DNA of 64,000 nucleotides. It comes from a bacterium (GTDB lineage: Bacteria > Zhuqueibacterota > Zhuqueibacteria > Residuimicrobiales > Oceaniaggregativiventaceae). Made by a program: the position numbers and the translations under genes. The DNA lies in the NCBI GenBank assembly GCA_029565675.1, contig JAKQNP010000051.1, positions 62,001 through 126,000 on the forward strand, read 5' to 3'. Within the stretch, counting starts at the first letter, position 1. Each line of letters opens with the position of its first letter. Shown here piece by piece: positions 16,354-25,411 of this stretch. The notes under the pieces were generated by a model. That model ran no database searches. It was not told the origin of the DNA and saw only the letters and a list, made by a program, of their open reading frames with translations.

Positions 16354-17685
16354 ATGCCCATTTTTAATCCTCGACAACAGGAAATCGCCCAAAAGTTGGA
16401 TCCACAAGCCGGCAAGGCGGAGTGGATGGACTGGCGTTGGCACATTCGCCATACTGTGCGCGATATCGACATGTTTGAAATGCTCCTCGGCATTCAATTC
16501 GGTGCGTCGGAACGGCGAAAATTGGCAGAGACGGTGGAAAAATTCCCCATGTCGATCACGCCTTATTATTTGTCATTGATCGACGAAACGGATTTCAGCC
16601 TCGATCCGGTATTCAAACAGTCTTTTCCCGGCGTGGACGAGCTGATGATCGATCCCCATGACCTGCGCGATCCGCTTGCCGAGGATCAGGACAGCCCGGT
16701 AGCGCAGATCACCCATCGCTATCCGGATCGCGTTCTTTTTCACGTCAGCAATATCTGTTCGATGTATTGCCGGCACTGCACACGCAAGCGCAAAGTAGGC
16801 GACATCGATTCGATCCCCAGCCGCAAAATCCTGAATGAGGGTTTGGAATACATTCGCAAGACACCGCAGGTGCGGGATGTGCTGCTCTCGGGTGGTGATC
16901 CACTGATGCTGTCGGATCGAACGCTGGATTGGCTTCTCGGTGAACTGCGCGCGATCGACCATGTCGAGATCATCCGGCTGGGTACGCGGATGCCGGTCGT
17001 GTTGCCCTATCGCATCACGCCGCAATTGACCGAGGTGCTGCAAAAATATCATCCCTTATACATCAACACCCATTTCAAACATCCGCGCGAACTGACTGCT
17101 TCCTCGCGACTGGCGCTGGCTCAATTGGCTGATGCGGGTCTACCCCTGGGCAATCAGAGCGTGCTGTTGGCCGGTGTCAACGATTGCCCCCGCATCATGA
17201 AAAAACTGGTGCACCAGTTGGTCAAGAACCGGGTGCGGCCCTACTATCTCTACCAGTGCGATCTGTCTGAAGGGCTGTCTCATTTTCGTACGCCGGTCGG
17301 CAAGGGTATCGAAATCATCGAGAATCTGATCGGGCATACGAGCGGGCTGGCCGTGCCAACCTACGTCATCGATGCGCCGGGTGGAGGGGGTAAAATCCCG
17401 GTAATGCCCAACTATCTGATCTCCTGGTCGACCCACAAGGTGGTTTTGCGCAATTATGAAGGTGTGATCACCACCTACAAGGAACCCGACTCTTATGAAC
17501 CAATCTTTTGCGATCGCAACTGCGAATCCTGTTCATTGCAGCTCAAACTGGACGACGCCGAGTCGGATCCACCACTGGGTATATCCGAGCTGTTGTCCGA
17601 TGAAAGCGAATTGATCACCCTGGTACCGGACAGCAATACCCGCCTGATCCGGAGAAACGGCAACGGTGACACGGACACAGACTGA
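16354..17685 (+). CDS. ablA: L-lysine 2,3-aminomutase
   Basis: 443 residues from the ATG at 16354 (AGGAG 8 bases upstream). Radical SAM cysteines are C135-x3-C139-x2-C142 (CSMYCRHC), followed by [11 protein letters not shown] lysine K347 lies in [10 protein letters not shown]; a C-terminal cysteine cluster (CDRNCESC) corresponds to the zinc site of lysine 2,3-aminomutase. The enzyme converts L-lysine to L-beta-lysine using SAM, PLP and a 4Fe-4S cluster. With the acetyltransferase two genes downstream this is the first step of N-epsilon-acetyl-beta-lysine synthesis, a compatible solute first known from methanogens and found in several bacteria. The transporter gene begins 11 bases after its stop, so the three genes form an operon. 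Confidence 0.92.
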   Translation: MPIFNPRQQEIAQKLDPQAGKAEWMDWRWHIRHTVRDIDMFEMLLGIQFGASERRKLAETVEKFPMSITPYYLSLIDETDFSLDPVFKQSFPGVDELMIDPHDLRDPLAEDQDSPVAQITHRYPDRVLFHVSNICSMYCRHCTRKRKVGDIDSIPSRKILNEGLEYIRKTPQVRDVLLSGGDPLMLSDRTLDWLLGELRAIDHVEIIRLGTRMPVVLPYRITPQLTEVLQKYHPLYINTHFKHPRELTASSRLALAQLADAGLPLGNQSVLLAGVNDCPRIMKKLVHQLVKNRVRPYYLYQCDLSEGLSHFRTPVGKGIEIIENLIGHTSGLAVPTYVIDAPGGGGKIPVMPNYLISWSTHKVVLRNYEGVITTYKEPDSYEPIFCDRNCESCSLQLKLDDAESDPPLGISELLSDESELITLVPDSNTRLIRRNGNGDTDTD

Positions 17686-17696
17686 TTGGAGCGCAT

Positions 17697-19130
17697 GTGG
17701 TTTTTGTCGATTATCTAATTTTCGCCGTCTATATGATTCTCGTCATTGGAGTGGGTTTTTATTTTTATCGCAAGAATGAAAATCGCGAGGACTATTATGT
17801 GGGCGGGCGGGAAATATCGGCCACGCATGTCGGCCTGTCGATAGTTGCCACCGATGTCGGTGGAGGATTTTCCATCGGATTGGGCGGACTGGGTTTTCTG
17901 ATGGGCGTGTCGGGCAGCTGGTTGTTGTTCAGCGGATTGGTGGGTGCCTGGATGGCAGCGGTTCTGATCATTCCCAAGATCAAACACAATGATCGAAAAC
18001 TCGGATTGCTGACCTATCCCGATTTTTTACGGACTCGCTATGGAAACGGTGTGGCCATGGCCGCGGCCGTGATTTCCGGAATCGGTTATCTCGGCTTTAC
18101 CGGCGGCCAGATCATGGCCGGTGCCAAATTGGCTGCAGCCACCCTTTTCGCGGATCTGGGCGGAACCGTCGATCCGCTGATGTTTTCGCTGGTGGTGATG
18201 ACTGCAGTGATTATCGGCTATACCGTGCTCGGCGGCATCAAGGCGGTGATCTATACCGACACCATTCAGTGGATCGTTTTGCTATGCGGTTTGCTCGTGG
18301 CGATTCCTTTCGCTCTATTCCACGTCGGCGGCTGGACAGCGATGCGTGAAGCTTTGCCCGCTCATTATTTTCGTCTGACGGCTTTGCGCCCGGTTCAGTT
18401 CATCAACTGGATGGTGACCATTGTTCCGATCTGGTTCATCGGCATGACTCTGTACCAGCGCGCCTATGCCTGTCGAACCGAAAAGGACGCCAAGCGTGCC
18501 TGCTTCATCGCCGGCTTGTTCGAATATCCGGTTCTCGCTTTTACCGGAGTCGTTCTGGGCATGATGGCGCGGGTTCTTTTTCCCGGCGCGGAAGCCGAGA
18601 TGGGCTTGCCCCTGTTGATTAAGCACAGTCTGCCACCCGTCATCACCGGCGTGGTGATTGCTGCTTATTTTTCGGCCATCATGTCGACTGCCGACAGTTG
18701 TCTCATCGCTTCGTCAAGCAATTTCGTCAACGACATCATTCACCGTCGGCTGTTGCCCGATGCCTCGATGAAACAGATCATGCGGCTGTCGCAGATCGCT
18801 ACCCTGGTGATCGGCGTTCTGACGTTTGTTATCGCCAGTTCGTTTCAAACCGTGCTGGAACTCATCCTGCACGCCTATTCGTTCATGGTCGCCGGGCTTT
18901 TTATCCCGACTCTGGGCGCATTTTTCTGGAAAAAGAGCGACTCTGTTGCCGCTCTCATCGCCATGATCGCCGGCGGCTCTTTGACGCTAGTGCTGATTTT
19001 TTCAGCACTTCCCAAGCCCTTTGGCCTCGATGCCAGTTTTTATGGAATCGTGACCTCGGCCTTGTTTTTTGTCCCGCTCTCCCTTTTGCGGGACGGGAAG
19101 GTGCAAAAAGAGGACAAGTCCTATGGATAA
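17697..19130 (+). CDS. Sodium:solute symporter (SSS family)
   Basis: 477 residues with about 13 predicted membrane segments. Start is GTG at 17697 (GGAG 5 bases upstream; the nearby ATG is out of frame). [20 protein letters not shown] followed by [16 protein letters not shown], then [12 protein letters not shown] and [17 protein letters not shown] with the sodium-site serines, are classical SSS/SSF features. Homologues carry sodium-coupled solutes such as proline, pantothenate or sugars. Its position between ablA and ablB, with the end overlapping ablB by 8 bases, suggests it moves lysine, beta-lysine or the finished osmolyte; the substrate is inferred, not seen. Such an insertion between ablA and ablB is not the minimal two-gene arrangement. 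Confidence 0.88.
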   Translation: MVFVDYLIFAVYMILVIGVGFYFYRKNENREDYYVGGREISATHVGLSIVATDVGGGFSIGLGGLGFLMGVSGSWLLFSGLVGAWMAAVLIIPKIKHNDRKLGLLTYPDFLRTRYGNGVAMAAAVISGIGYLGFTGGQIMAGAKLAAATLFADLGGTVDPLMFSLVVMTAVIIGYTVLGGIKAVIYTDTIQWIVLLCGLLVAIPFALFHVGGWTAMREALPAHYFRLTALRPVQFINWMVTIVPIWFIGMTLYQRAYACRTEKDAKRACFIAGLFEYPVLAFTGVVLGMMARVLFPGAEAEMGLPLLIKHSLPPVITGVVIAAYFSAIMSTADSCLIASSSNFVNDIIHRRLLPDASMKQIMRLSQIATLVIGVLTFVIASSFQTVLELILHAYSFMVAGLFIPTLGAFFWKKSDSVAALIAMIAGGSLTLVLIFSALPKPFGLDASFYGIVTSALFFVPLSLLRDGKVQKEDKSYG

Positions 19131-19956
19131 AATTGAAAAAATCGATCGCTCGCTTGTCCAGCACGGCAAGGAGAACGATCGCCTCTATCTGATCAAAATG
19201 GATCACACCGACTATCCCGAAATCATCACCAAAGTCGACGCTTTTTCCCAGGAAAAGAGCTATGGTAAAATCTTTGCCAAAGTGCCGACCTGGGCGGTGC
19301 AGGCGTTTCATCAGCACCGATTTATCAAAGAGGCGTTCATTCCTCGATTTTTTCGTGGCCATACCGGCACCTATTTCATGTCCAAGTATCTCAAAAAAAA
19401 GAGACGCCAGACTTCCGAGGATGAACGACAACAGATCGCCGAGATCCTTCGGATCGCCCGTGCCAAAATGCAAACCGATCCCGACTTGCCGACTGTGAAT
19501 TTTGTCTTTCGTGTGCTGGGTGAATATGATTGCGAGGCGCTGGCCGAATTGTATCAGCAGGTTTTTCCCAGCTACCCGTTTCCGATTTTCGATCCCGACT
19601 ATCTCATAGAAACCCTGCGTTCCCATGTCATCTATTTCGGCGCTTTTTTGGACGACAAGCTCATCGCCGCATCTTCGGCTGAAACCGATCCGGCATCCGC
19701 CAATGCCGAGATGACCGATTTTGCAACTTTGCCGGACTTTCGCGGCCACAAGCTGGCGTTGCACCTGCTGCAGCGCATGGAAGAAGAGATGCAGGCGCGC
19801 TCCTTCAAAACCCTTTATACGATTGCCCGTGCCCTATCCCCGTGGATGAATATCACCTTTGCCAAAAACGGCTACAATTTTGGCGGCACCTTGATCAACA
19901 ACACCCACATCGCCGGCAAGATCGAGAGTATGAATGTGTGGTACAAGAGGGTTTGA
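19123..19956 (+). CDS. ablB: Putative beta-lysine N-acetyltransferase
   Basis: 277 residues from the ATG at 19123, which overlaps the transporter stop by 8 bases; AGAGGA lies 9 bases upstream. The C-terminal half is a GNAT domain ([20 protein letters not shown], then [18 protein letters not shown] and [17 protein letters not shown] as acetyl-CoA-binding loop), and the end [20 protein letters not shown] is characteristic of AblB. It acetylates the epsilon amino group of beta-lysine to give N-epsilon-acetyl-beta-lysine, an osmoprotectant. The last 14 codons are contained in the first unit of a nine-copy tandem repeat running downstream; that unit differs from the others in having TGG where they have AGG. 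Confidence 0.9.
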   Translation: MDKIEKIDRSLVQHGKENDRLYLIKMDHTDYPEIITKVDAFSQEKSYGKIFAKVPTWAVQAFHQHRFIKEAFIPRFFRGHTGTYFMSKYLKKKRRQTSEDERQQIAEILRIARAKMQTDPDLPTVNFVFRVLGEYDCEALAELYQQVFPSYPFPIFDPDYLIETLRSHVIYFGAFLDDKLIAASSAETDPASANAEMTDFATLPDFRGHKLALHLLQRMEEEMQARSFKTLYTIARALSPWMNITFAKNGYNFGGTLINNTHIAGKIESMNVWYKRV

Positions 19957-20600
19957 GAGGGTGCCCCCGCGCTGCGGGGGGCACTTTTGCCGGCAAGATC
20001 GAGAGCATGAATGTGAGGTACAAGATGGTTTGAGGGGGTGCCCCCGCGCTGCGGGGGCATTTTTGCTGGCAAGATCGAGAGCATGAATGTGAGGTACAAG
20101 ATGGTTTGAGGGGGTGCCCCCGCGCTGCGGGGGCATTTTTTCCGGCAAGATCGAGAGCATGAATGTGAGGTACAAGAGGGTTTGAGAGGGTGCCCCCGCG
20201 CTGCGGGGGCATTTTTTCCGGCAAGATCGAGAGCATGAATGTGAGGTACAAGAGGGTTTGAGGGGGTGCCCCCGCGCTGCGGGGGCATTTTTTCCGGCAA
20301 GATCGAGAGCATGAATGTGAGGTACAAGAGGGTTTGAGAGGGTGCCCCCGCGCTGCGGGGGGCACTTTTTCCGGCAAGATCGAGAGCATGAATGTGAGGT
20401 ACAAGATGGTTTGAGGGGGTGCCCCCGCGCTGCGGGGGGCATTTTTGCCGGCAAAATCGAGAGCATGAATGTGAGGTACAAGAGGGTTTGAGAGGGTGCC
20501 CCCGCGCTGCGGGGGCATTTTTTCCGGCAAGATCGAGAGTATGAATGTGAGGTACAAGATGGTTTGAGAGGGTGCCCCCGCGCTGCGAGGGCATTTTTTC
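19915..20600 (+). repeat. Nine-copy 76/77-bp tandem array of the ablB 3' end plus terminator
   Basis: Units begin (at GGCAAG) at 19915, 19992, 20068, 20144, 20220, 20296, 20373, 20450 and 20526, so the period is 76 or 77 bases. Each unit contains the last codons of ablB ([11 protein letters not shown] and TGA), then a G+C-rich hairpin GTGCCCCCGC/GCGGGGG(G)CAC and a run of four to seven T. The first copy is the real gene end; the rest are diverged by a few point changes (AGGGTT or ATGGTT before the stop, one or two extra G). The array thus stacks nine copies of an intrinsic terminator. Long minus-strand readings through it are an artefact of repetition. Confidence 0.97.
19959..19991 (+). terminator. 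Intrinsic terminator of the abl operon (first of nine)
   Basis: Stem GTGCCCCCGC/GCGGGGGGCAC with loop GCT starts 5 bases after the ablB stop and is followed by TTTT. The same structure recurs in each of the eight downstream repeat units, several with a longer T run (six or seven), so the gene-proximal copy may be among the weaker ones. Confidence 0.85.
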
Positions 20601-20732
20601 TGTTTTCCGGGCTCTGCCTGGGAACCCCGTTTTCGAGGCTTTGCCTCGTATTCGCTGCCGCTGTTGCCCGCAGATTCTTGCGGCAGAGGATTCGGGCTGC
20701 ATTCCCAGCCGGAGGCTGGGAACGAGAGGTGT
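20601..20732. repeat. REP-like palindromic intergenic segment
   Basis: About 130 bases made of short palindromes: GGGCTCTGCCTGGGAACC, CGAGGC-TTT-GCCTCG (20634-20648), and TTCCCAGCC-GGA-GGCTGGGAA followed by CGAG (20702-20726). The combination 'GGCTGGGAACGAG' with 'gaggctttgcctc' resembles dispersed REP-like intergenic repeats seen in several bacterial phyla. It occupies the gap between the tandem array and the converging peptidase gene. Confidence 0.6.
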
Positions 20733-20762
20733 GAGAAGAAAGCCCCCGCGCGCCGCGGGGGG
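20733..20762 (-). terminator. Terminator hairpin of the minus-strand peptidase gene
   Basis: Perfect 8-bp stem CCCCCGCG/CGCGGGGG (20743-20761) with a 3-base loop, followed on the minus strand by CTTTCTTCTC. It begins about 11 bases after the stop of the gene at 20773-23004. Confidence 0.65.
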
Positions 20763-20772
20763 AACGACGCTT

Positions 20773-23004
20773 TCAGGGCGTGATCGAATCGTTCGGGCCC
20801 TGGATCAGCCGATTGCGGGTTTTCAGTGCTTCCAGCCGCACCGTTTCAGGTGCCAGAGAATCCTGTGACAGTTTTTCGCAAAAATCGATCAGCGGTTGAC
20901 GCGAAGCCGAGAGCGTGTACCAGCCCAGCGCTTCCAGGCAGGCGACGCGCAGCACTTCCGGTTCATTCGCAGCACCGGCGATCCGGATCAGAACCGGCGG
21001 CACACTTTGAAAGCGATAGTTGCGAAAGGTGCGCACTGCGCCGATGCGTTTCCGCACTTCAAGGGAATCGTTTTGCAGGCGGTTCAACAGGTCTTTGCTC
21101 AACCATTCTTGCGACCGTTCGGCTGAACGAACGAGTATGTCCTTCAGCCGATTTTTGGAAGCGATGTCCGGCATGGCATCGACTTCCGAGGCATAGAGCT
21201 CTGTGGCCTTTTGAATATCGATCTTTTCCATGGCAAATTTGCCGCGAAAGGAGACGCGCGCCGAGGGATCCATGAGCAGCTGCCGCACCAGCAGCGGCAG
21301 ATAATCCTCGCGTCCGACGTCGCCCATCCAGGCCACGCTGCAGCGGCGGATGAATTCACAGGGATCGCTGATCGCTGTCGGCAAGAGATCCATAAAAGCC
21401 GCATTGCGGTGATGCGCCAGGCGCCTGATTGCCTGGATGCGGACGATGAAAGCGGGATCGGATCGATAAATTTTTAACAGTTCGTCGGTAAACGCTTCGC
21501 CCTCGATGCGGTCGCACATAGTGACCGCCAGATTGCGCAATTCGGGTTCAGGGGAATCGAGCTGTGAACGCCAAAAATTGCTGTCAGAGAAATGATCCAG
21601 CCATCGGCGATTCCAGTCGTTATCATCGGGTGCGGTGAAATGAAAAGTCGGATCTCCGAAAAGATGAGATTCGAGATAGGATCGGGTTCGGTGCCAGAGA
21701 CCAATTCGGACACCGTAAGCGATCAAACCCATCAATTCGTTGGCCCAGACGTCCTGCGCCACATTGACCGAATTGCCGATCCCGACCAGCGTCCGGCCGT
21801 CGTTGAACAGATAGGAACCGGCGATATAGGGATCGCGGATAAACGCGCCATTGAAGCATTCGTCAAAGACGATCATCCGCGCGCCAGGGGCGATTTTTTC
21901 GATATCGGAAATATGGATATCGAGTTTCGCCTCGGCCAGTGAATCCGCCACTTGCACGGAATCTTCAAAAGAGCCGGCAAACCAGGAAAGCGGGATATCG
22001 TACTGCTGCATGTAATAGAGTTTCGCCTCAGCGATCGATTGTTTGCGGCGTTCAGCCGTGCGCAATTTGCTGCGCAAAAAGGCTTGGATGGATTCGACTC
22101 GTTGATCTATGGAGACAGCAGGAGCTTCACCTAAAAGGTATTGCCGATCTTCAGCACCATGTGCGTGAAAAATCGCCAGGTCCAGCTCCGGATCAGAAAG
22201 TTCGAGCAGGACGATCTCTTTCAACTCGTTGTCCATGGTGTGGTAGAGATTTTTTATCTTTGCCCCCAATCGGTACAAGCGGGGAAATTGTTCTCGCAGT
22301 GTGAGCAGTTCGCCCTCCCAGGCAGAAAGCGATTCCGAGTTGTAGCCGTGCCCGGCAAAGGTCAATGCATGATTGAGCGGATTTTGCTGTTTTTTTTCGG
22401 CAACCGCGCGCAGCAAAAAGTCTGCTATCATCTGGTATTTGCGTTCATCATCGACAGGCGGTTGAATGCGCGCCGAATAGATCTCTTTGCCGATGCGCTG
22501 CGGGCCGGCGGCATCGAGCGAATAGTAGAAAAGCAGGGGATAGGCTGAATCCTGTTTGATAAAGGTAAACTGCAAATCCCAGTCGTCGTAATAGCGGTCC
22601 GATGGCACTGAAGATTCAATCATCGGAAAACGCTTGGGATTGTCCTGATCCATCTTGAAAGCCGAGGTCAGATGTTGGGCGTCGCGGATCATGGGGATGG
22701 GGATATCACCTATCAGCACCACACCTTCAAGGGGAGGCTGTTTGTCTGCCAGGTCGAGAATGCTCTGGCGGACTTCCTCCGGTCGTTTCCATTCGCCGAT
22801 GACGATGTAAGCAGAAAGGCCGTCTGTTTCCACGGCATCTCGATAGCGATCCACCGCCTTGCCGATGCGGTTGTAGGTCTCGCTGTCAACAATTATGGCG
22901 AAAGCGGATGTGTGTTTTTTTGTCGGCGGTTTGACAGTCGGTGCCGCGACTGCTGCGCCAAGAGCCAGCAAGAGCAGCCCGGAAAACGCGGTGCGTTTTT
23001 TCAT
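20773..23004 (-). CDS. Secreted C25/clostripain-like peptidase-fold protein with HEAT repeats
   Basis: 743 residues with a Sec signal (LLLLALGAAVAA). Residues 30-460 look like a caspase-fold/gingipain-type domain: VVLIGDIPIP, then IFHAHGAED with candidate catalytic histidines H280 or H282, VFDECFNGAF with candidate cysteine C383, and FGDPTFHF, the family's closing motif. The His-Cys spacing of about 100 residues is longer than in gingipains and contains a helical insertion. Residues about 470-735 form HEAT-like helical repeats (for example FIRRCSVAWMGDV, VRIQAIRRLA, RVACLEALG). No T9SS tail is present. C25 members include gingipains and the T9SS sortase PorU, so a role in envelope proteolysis is reasonable; a non-catalytic role cannot be excluded. 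AGGAG lies 12 bases before the ATG. It is the last gene of a minus-strand run with a TonB system. Confidence 0.7.
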   Translation of the reverse strand: MKKRTAFSGLLLLALGAAVAAPTVKPPTKKHTSAFAIIVDSETYNRIGKAVDRYRDAVETDGLSAYIVIGEWKRPEEVRQSILDLADKQPPLEGVVLIGDIPIPMIRDAQHLTSAFKMDQDNPKRFPMIESSVPSDRYYDDWDLQFTFIKQDSAYPLLFYYSLDAAGPQRIGKEIYSARIQPPVDDERKYQMIADFLLRAVAEKKQQNPLNHALTFAGHGYNSESLSAWEGELLTLREQFPRLYRLGAKIKNLYHTMDNELKEIVLLELSDPELDLAIFHAHGAEDRQYLLGEAPAVSIDQRVESIQAFLRSKLRTAERRKQSIAEAKLYYMQQYDIPLSWFAGSFEDSVQVADSLAEAKLDIHISDIEKIAPGARMIVFDECFNGAFIRDPYIAGSYLFNDGRTLVGIGNSVNVAQDVWANELMGLIAYGVRIGLWHRTRSYLESHLFGDPTFHFTAPDDNDWNRRWLDHFSDSNFWRSQLDSPEPELRNLAVTMCDRIEGEAFTDELLKIYRSDPAFIVRIQAIRRLAHHRNAAFMDLLPTAISDPCEFIRRCSVAWMGDVGREDYLPLLVRQLLMDPSARVSFRGKFAMEKIDIQKATELYASEVDAMPDIASKNRLKDILVRSAERSQEWLSKDLLNRLQNDSLEVRKRIGAVRTFRNYRFQSVPPVLIRIAGAANEPEVLRVACLEALGWYTLSASRQPLIDFCEKLSQDSLAPETVRLEALKTRNRLIQGPNDSITP

Positions 23005-23083
23005 GGAATTTTGAATCTCCTGGATAATGAAAACGCCGGATGCCCTTTGGCAGCGACATCCAGCGTTTCGATTTAGATTTTGT

Positions 23084-25315
23084 TTATTTTACCAAAGTCA
23101 TTTTGCGCAGTTGTACTTGTTGTCCTGCCTGCAACCGATAGAAATAGATGCCGCTGGGCAAATCGTTTGCATCATAGGTTATGCTGTGCTTCCCCGCATT
23201 CATCGATTGATCCAACAGAGTTGCGGTCTGACGGCCCAGGGTGTCAAAAATCTGCAATTTGACGGGACAGTCGCTGGCAATCTCGAATTTGATCAGGGTC
23301 GATGCATTGAAGGGGTTGGGGTAATTTTGTTCGAGACTGAACCGCACCGGTTGTACGGCCGGTTTATCGGCCACTCCTGTGCCGGTGTCATTCAGGAGGA
23401 TTTGGCCGTCCATTGTGCCAAAAAGGATCTGTTTTGCGGGATTGATGGCAGCGGAAGTCAGGGAGGGTGCGCCATCAATCGTTTCACTTGTCATCTGCGT
23501 ACCATGAGCGCTTGTTTTGAGAACAACGCCTTTCGAAGTGCCGATATAGCCCAGATCGGGACCGGCAAAGGCGACGCAAGTGAAGCTCGAGTCGATGTCT
23601 GCAACACCGTGTTTAACATAGGACCACGAGTTGCCCTTATCGCCGGTCGTACAAATAAATTTTGCGCCGACGATGATCGCTTTGTCTTCATCGACAACGC
23701 AGACCGCATTGGCATCGGCTTTGAGCGATATATGGCTGGGAAAGTTATGTTTCAGGGTGTCGGTTGTCCAGGTCGAACCACCATCGGTGGTGCTGCGGAT
23801 CCAGCGATCCGGACCGGCTGCGAAACCGTGATCGGCGTCGAAGAAACCGATACCTCCGGAAAGATATCCCGGTCCCTTGGTCGAGTCCACCTGAGTCCAG
23901 TTTTCGCCGCCGTCAGTGGTTTTGTAGATGTGGTATTCGGCATAATCGTTCAGCGATACCCAGGCATATCCTGTCTCTGCATCGACAAAATCGATACCGC
24001 CGACTTTGTTGCGCGAGTTGAACGGTACTGGTTCGAAGACGGTTTGCCAGGTCTCACCGCCATCCTTTGTTTTGAGGATGTGGCGGTTTTCTTTGACCAG
24101 ATACCCCACTTTTTCACTGACGAAATCCGCTGCGCCCATGTCCCAGATACCGGCATGAGACGTGAAATTCCATTTTTTGCCGGTTCCATCGGTGCTGGTC
24201 AATACGTCGCTGTAACGTCCGACGGCAAAGCCGCGGTCTCCGGCGAATTGCAATGCTTGGATGGTGGACGGTACCTTGAGCGGTATCAGTTCCCACGAGC
24301 CGCCGCCGTCACTTGTGCGCAAGAAATGGTTGGCAGTGCCCAACGCCCACATATGTGCACCAACGCCGCTGATGGCCTGTAACCCGAAGTCAAATGGCAG
24401 GATCTCTGCAGTCCAGGATTCGCCGCCGTCGCTGGTTTTGCTGGTGAAGCATTTGCTGAAACCGTTGCTGCCGACGACAATGCCGCGCATGCTGTCGAAA
24501 AAGTAGGCGTCCTTGGCCCGGTCCATATTGTCAGCTGGATGTTGATCGACTCGTGCCCAGGTGCGGCCGCCGTCTGTGGATTTGTAAAAAGGCGTCGGGG
24601 TCGACCAGAAATCGTTGCCCTCGCCAGCGGCGATGACGTCGGTTTCACTCAGCCAGCGTACAGCCTTGAGATCGCGAAAGTTGACGTCCTTGATCGTATC
24701 CGAGGCCGCCCACGTTTCGCCGCCGTCGTGGGTGTAGCGCTGAGTATAGATCTTGTCGCCGACAATGGCTCCGACTTTGCCTTCTCCATAGAATTCGATG
24801 TCGTACCAGTTTTGGGTGGAGTTGTCGGCAAGCGAGTCTTTGATCGCCCATGTCTGGCCGCCATCGGTGGTTTTCATCACATAGTGAAATTTGGATTTAC
24901 CAGCGATGATATGACCCACATTTTTATCGACAAAGTAGAGACTGCGAAAATAGCTGAAGGTGATGTGGGGTGCGGCTTTAGCAAAGCTCACTTCGTTCCA
25001 GTTCTGACCGCCGTCAGTGGTCAGCAAAATGCTGCCCGCATTCGTTCCAACCCAGCCGGTTTGGGTGCCGACAAAAAAGACCTTCAATAGATTGCTCTTG
25101 ACAGTGGAATCTTGCTTTTTCCAGGTCTCACCGCCGTCCGCAGTGAAATAGATGGCACCAGTGTTGCCTACCACATAACCGTTGGTTTCGCTTACGAAAA
25201 AGATGTCGTTCAATGTTTCCGGGATAAGCGGTTCAGAAACAGAAGTCCATGTAGCAGCAAAGGCGATAGTGGTGCTCACAAATCCCAAAAGCACAAAAAG
25301 TAGCCATTTCCTCAT
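23084..25315 (-). CDS. T9SS-exported Ycf48/BNR-like propeller protein
   Basis: 743 residues with a signal peptide (LLFVLLGFVSTTIAFA). About twelve copies of the T.DGG.TW motif are spread over residues 50-640, typical of BNR/Ycf48-like photosynthesis-system-stability-type propellers and sialidase-like repeats. The C-terminus is a type A T9SS sorting domain: LEQNYPNPFNASTLIKFEI, then VKLQIFDTLGRQ, and the end SGIYFYRLQAG…KMTLVK. The protein should be exported through the outer membrane and anchored or released. Sialidase catalytic residues were not seen. AAGGAG lies 7 bases upstream of the ATG. It is the only gene in the window with a clear T9SS tail and stands between an outer-membrane barrel gene and a C25-like peptidase gene. 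Confidence 0.92.
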   Translation of the reverse strand: MRKWLLFVLLGFVSTTIAFAATWTSVSEPLIPETLNDIFFVSETNGYVVGNTGAIYFTADGGETWKKQDSTVKSNLLKVFFVGTQTGWVGTNAGSILLTTDGGQNWNEVSFAKAAPHITFSYFRSLYFVDKNVGHIIAGKSKFHYVMKTTDGGQTWAIKDSLADNSTQNWYDIEFYGEGKVGAIVGDKIYTQRYTHDGGETWAASDTIKDVNFRDLKAVRWLSETDVIAAGEGNDFWSTPTPFYKSTDGGRTWARVDQHPADNMDRAKDAYFFDSMRGIVVGSNGFSKCFTSKTSDGGESWTAEILPFDFGLQAISGVGAHMWALGTANHFLRTSDGGGSWELIPLKVPSTIQALQFAGDRGFAVGRYSDVLTSTDGTGKKWNFTSHAGIWDMGAADFVSEKVGYLVKENRHILKTKDGGETWQTVFEPVPFNSRNKVGGIDFVDAETGYAWVSLNDYAEYHIYKTTDGGENWTQVDSTKGPGYLSGGIGFFDADHGFAAGPDRWIRSTTDGGSTWTTDTLKHNFPSHISLKADANAVCVVDEDKAIIVGAKFICTTGDKGNSWSYVKHGVADIDSSFTCVAFAGPDLGYIGTSKGVVLKTSAHGTQMTSETIDGAPSLTSAAINPAKQILFGTMDGQILLNDTGTGVADKPAVQPVRFSLEQNYPNPFNASTLIKFEIASDCPVKLQIFDTLGRQTATLLDQSMNAGKHSITYDANDLPSGIYFYRLQAGQQVQLRKMTLVK

Positions 25316-25411
25316 ATCGAGCTCCTTTCTTTAAGATTGCACTGCTTGGTGAACACAAAAAGCGCACACCTTTTTTTTGATCTTGCCCCTGCTCAATCCC
25401 TCCGGCGTTGG

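Noticed and set aside
19834-20702. Three long minus-strand open readings of 215-276 codons across the repeat array
   Set aside because: They arise because the 76/77-base unit lacks stops on that strand. The predicted proteins are low-complexity repeats of one 25-residue phrase in shifting frames.
23027-24382. Plus-strand open frame of 451 codons
   Set aside because: It is antisense to the repeated T9SS propeller gene, and repeat codon bias explains its openness.
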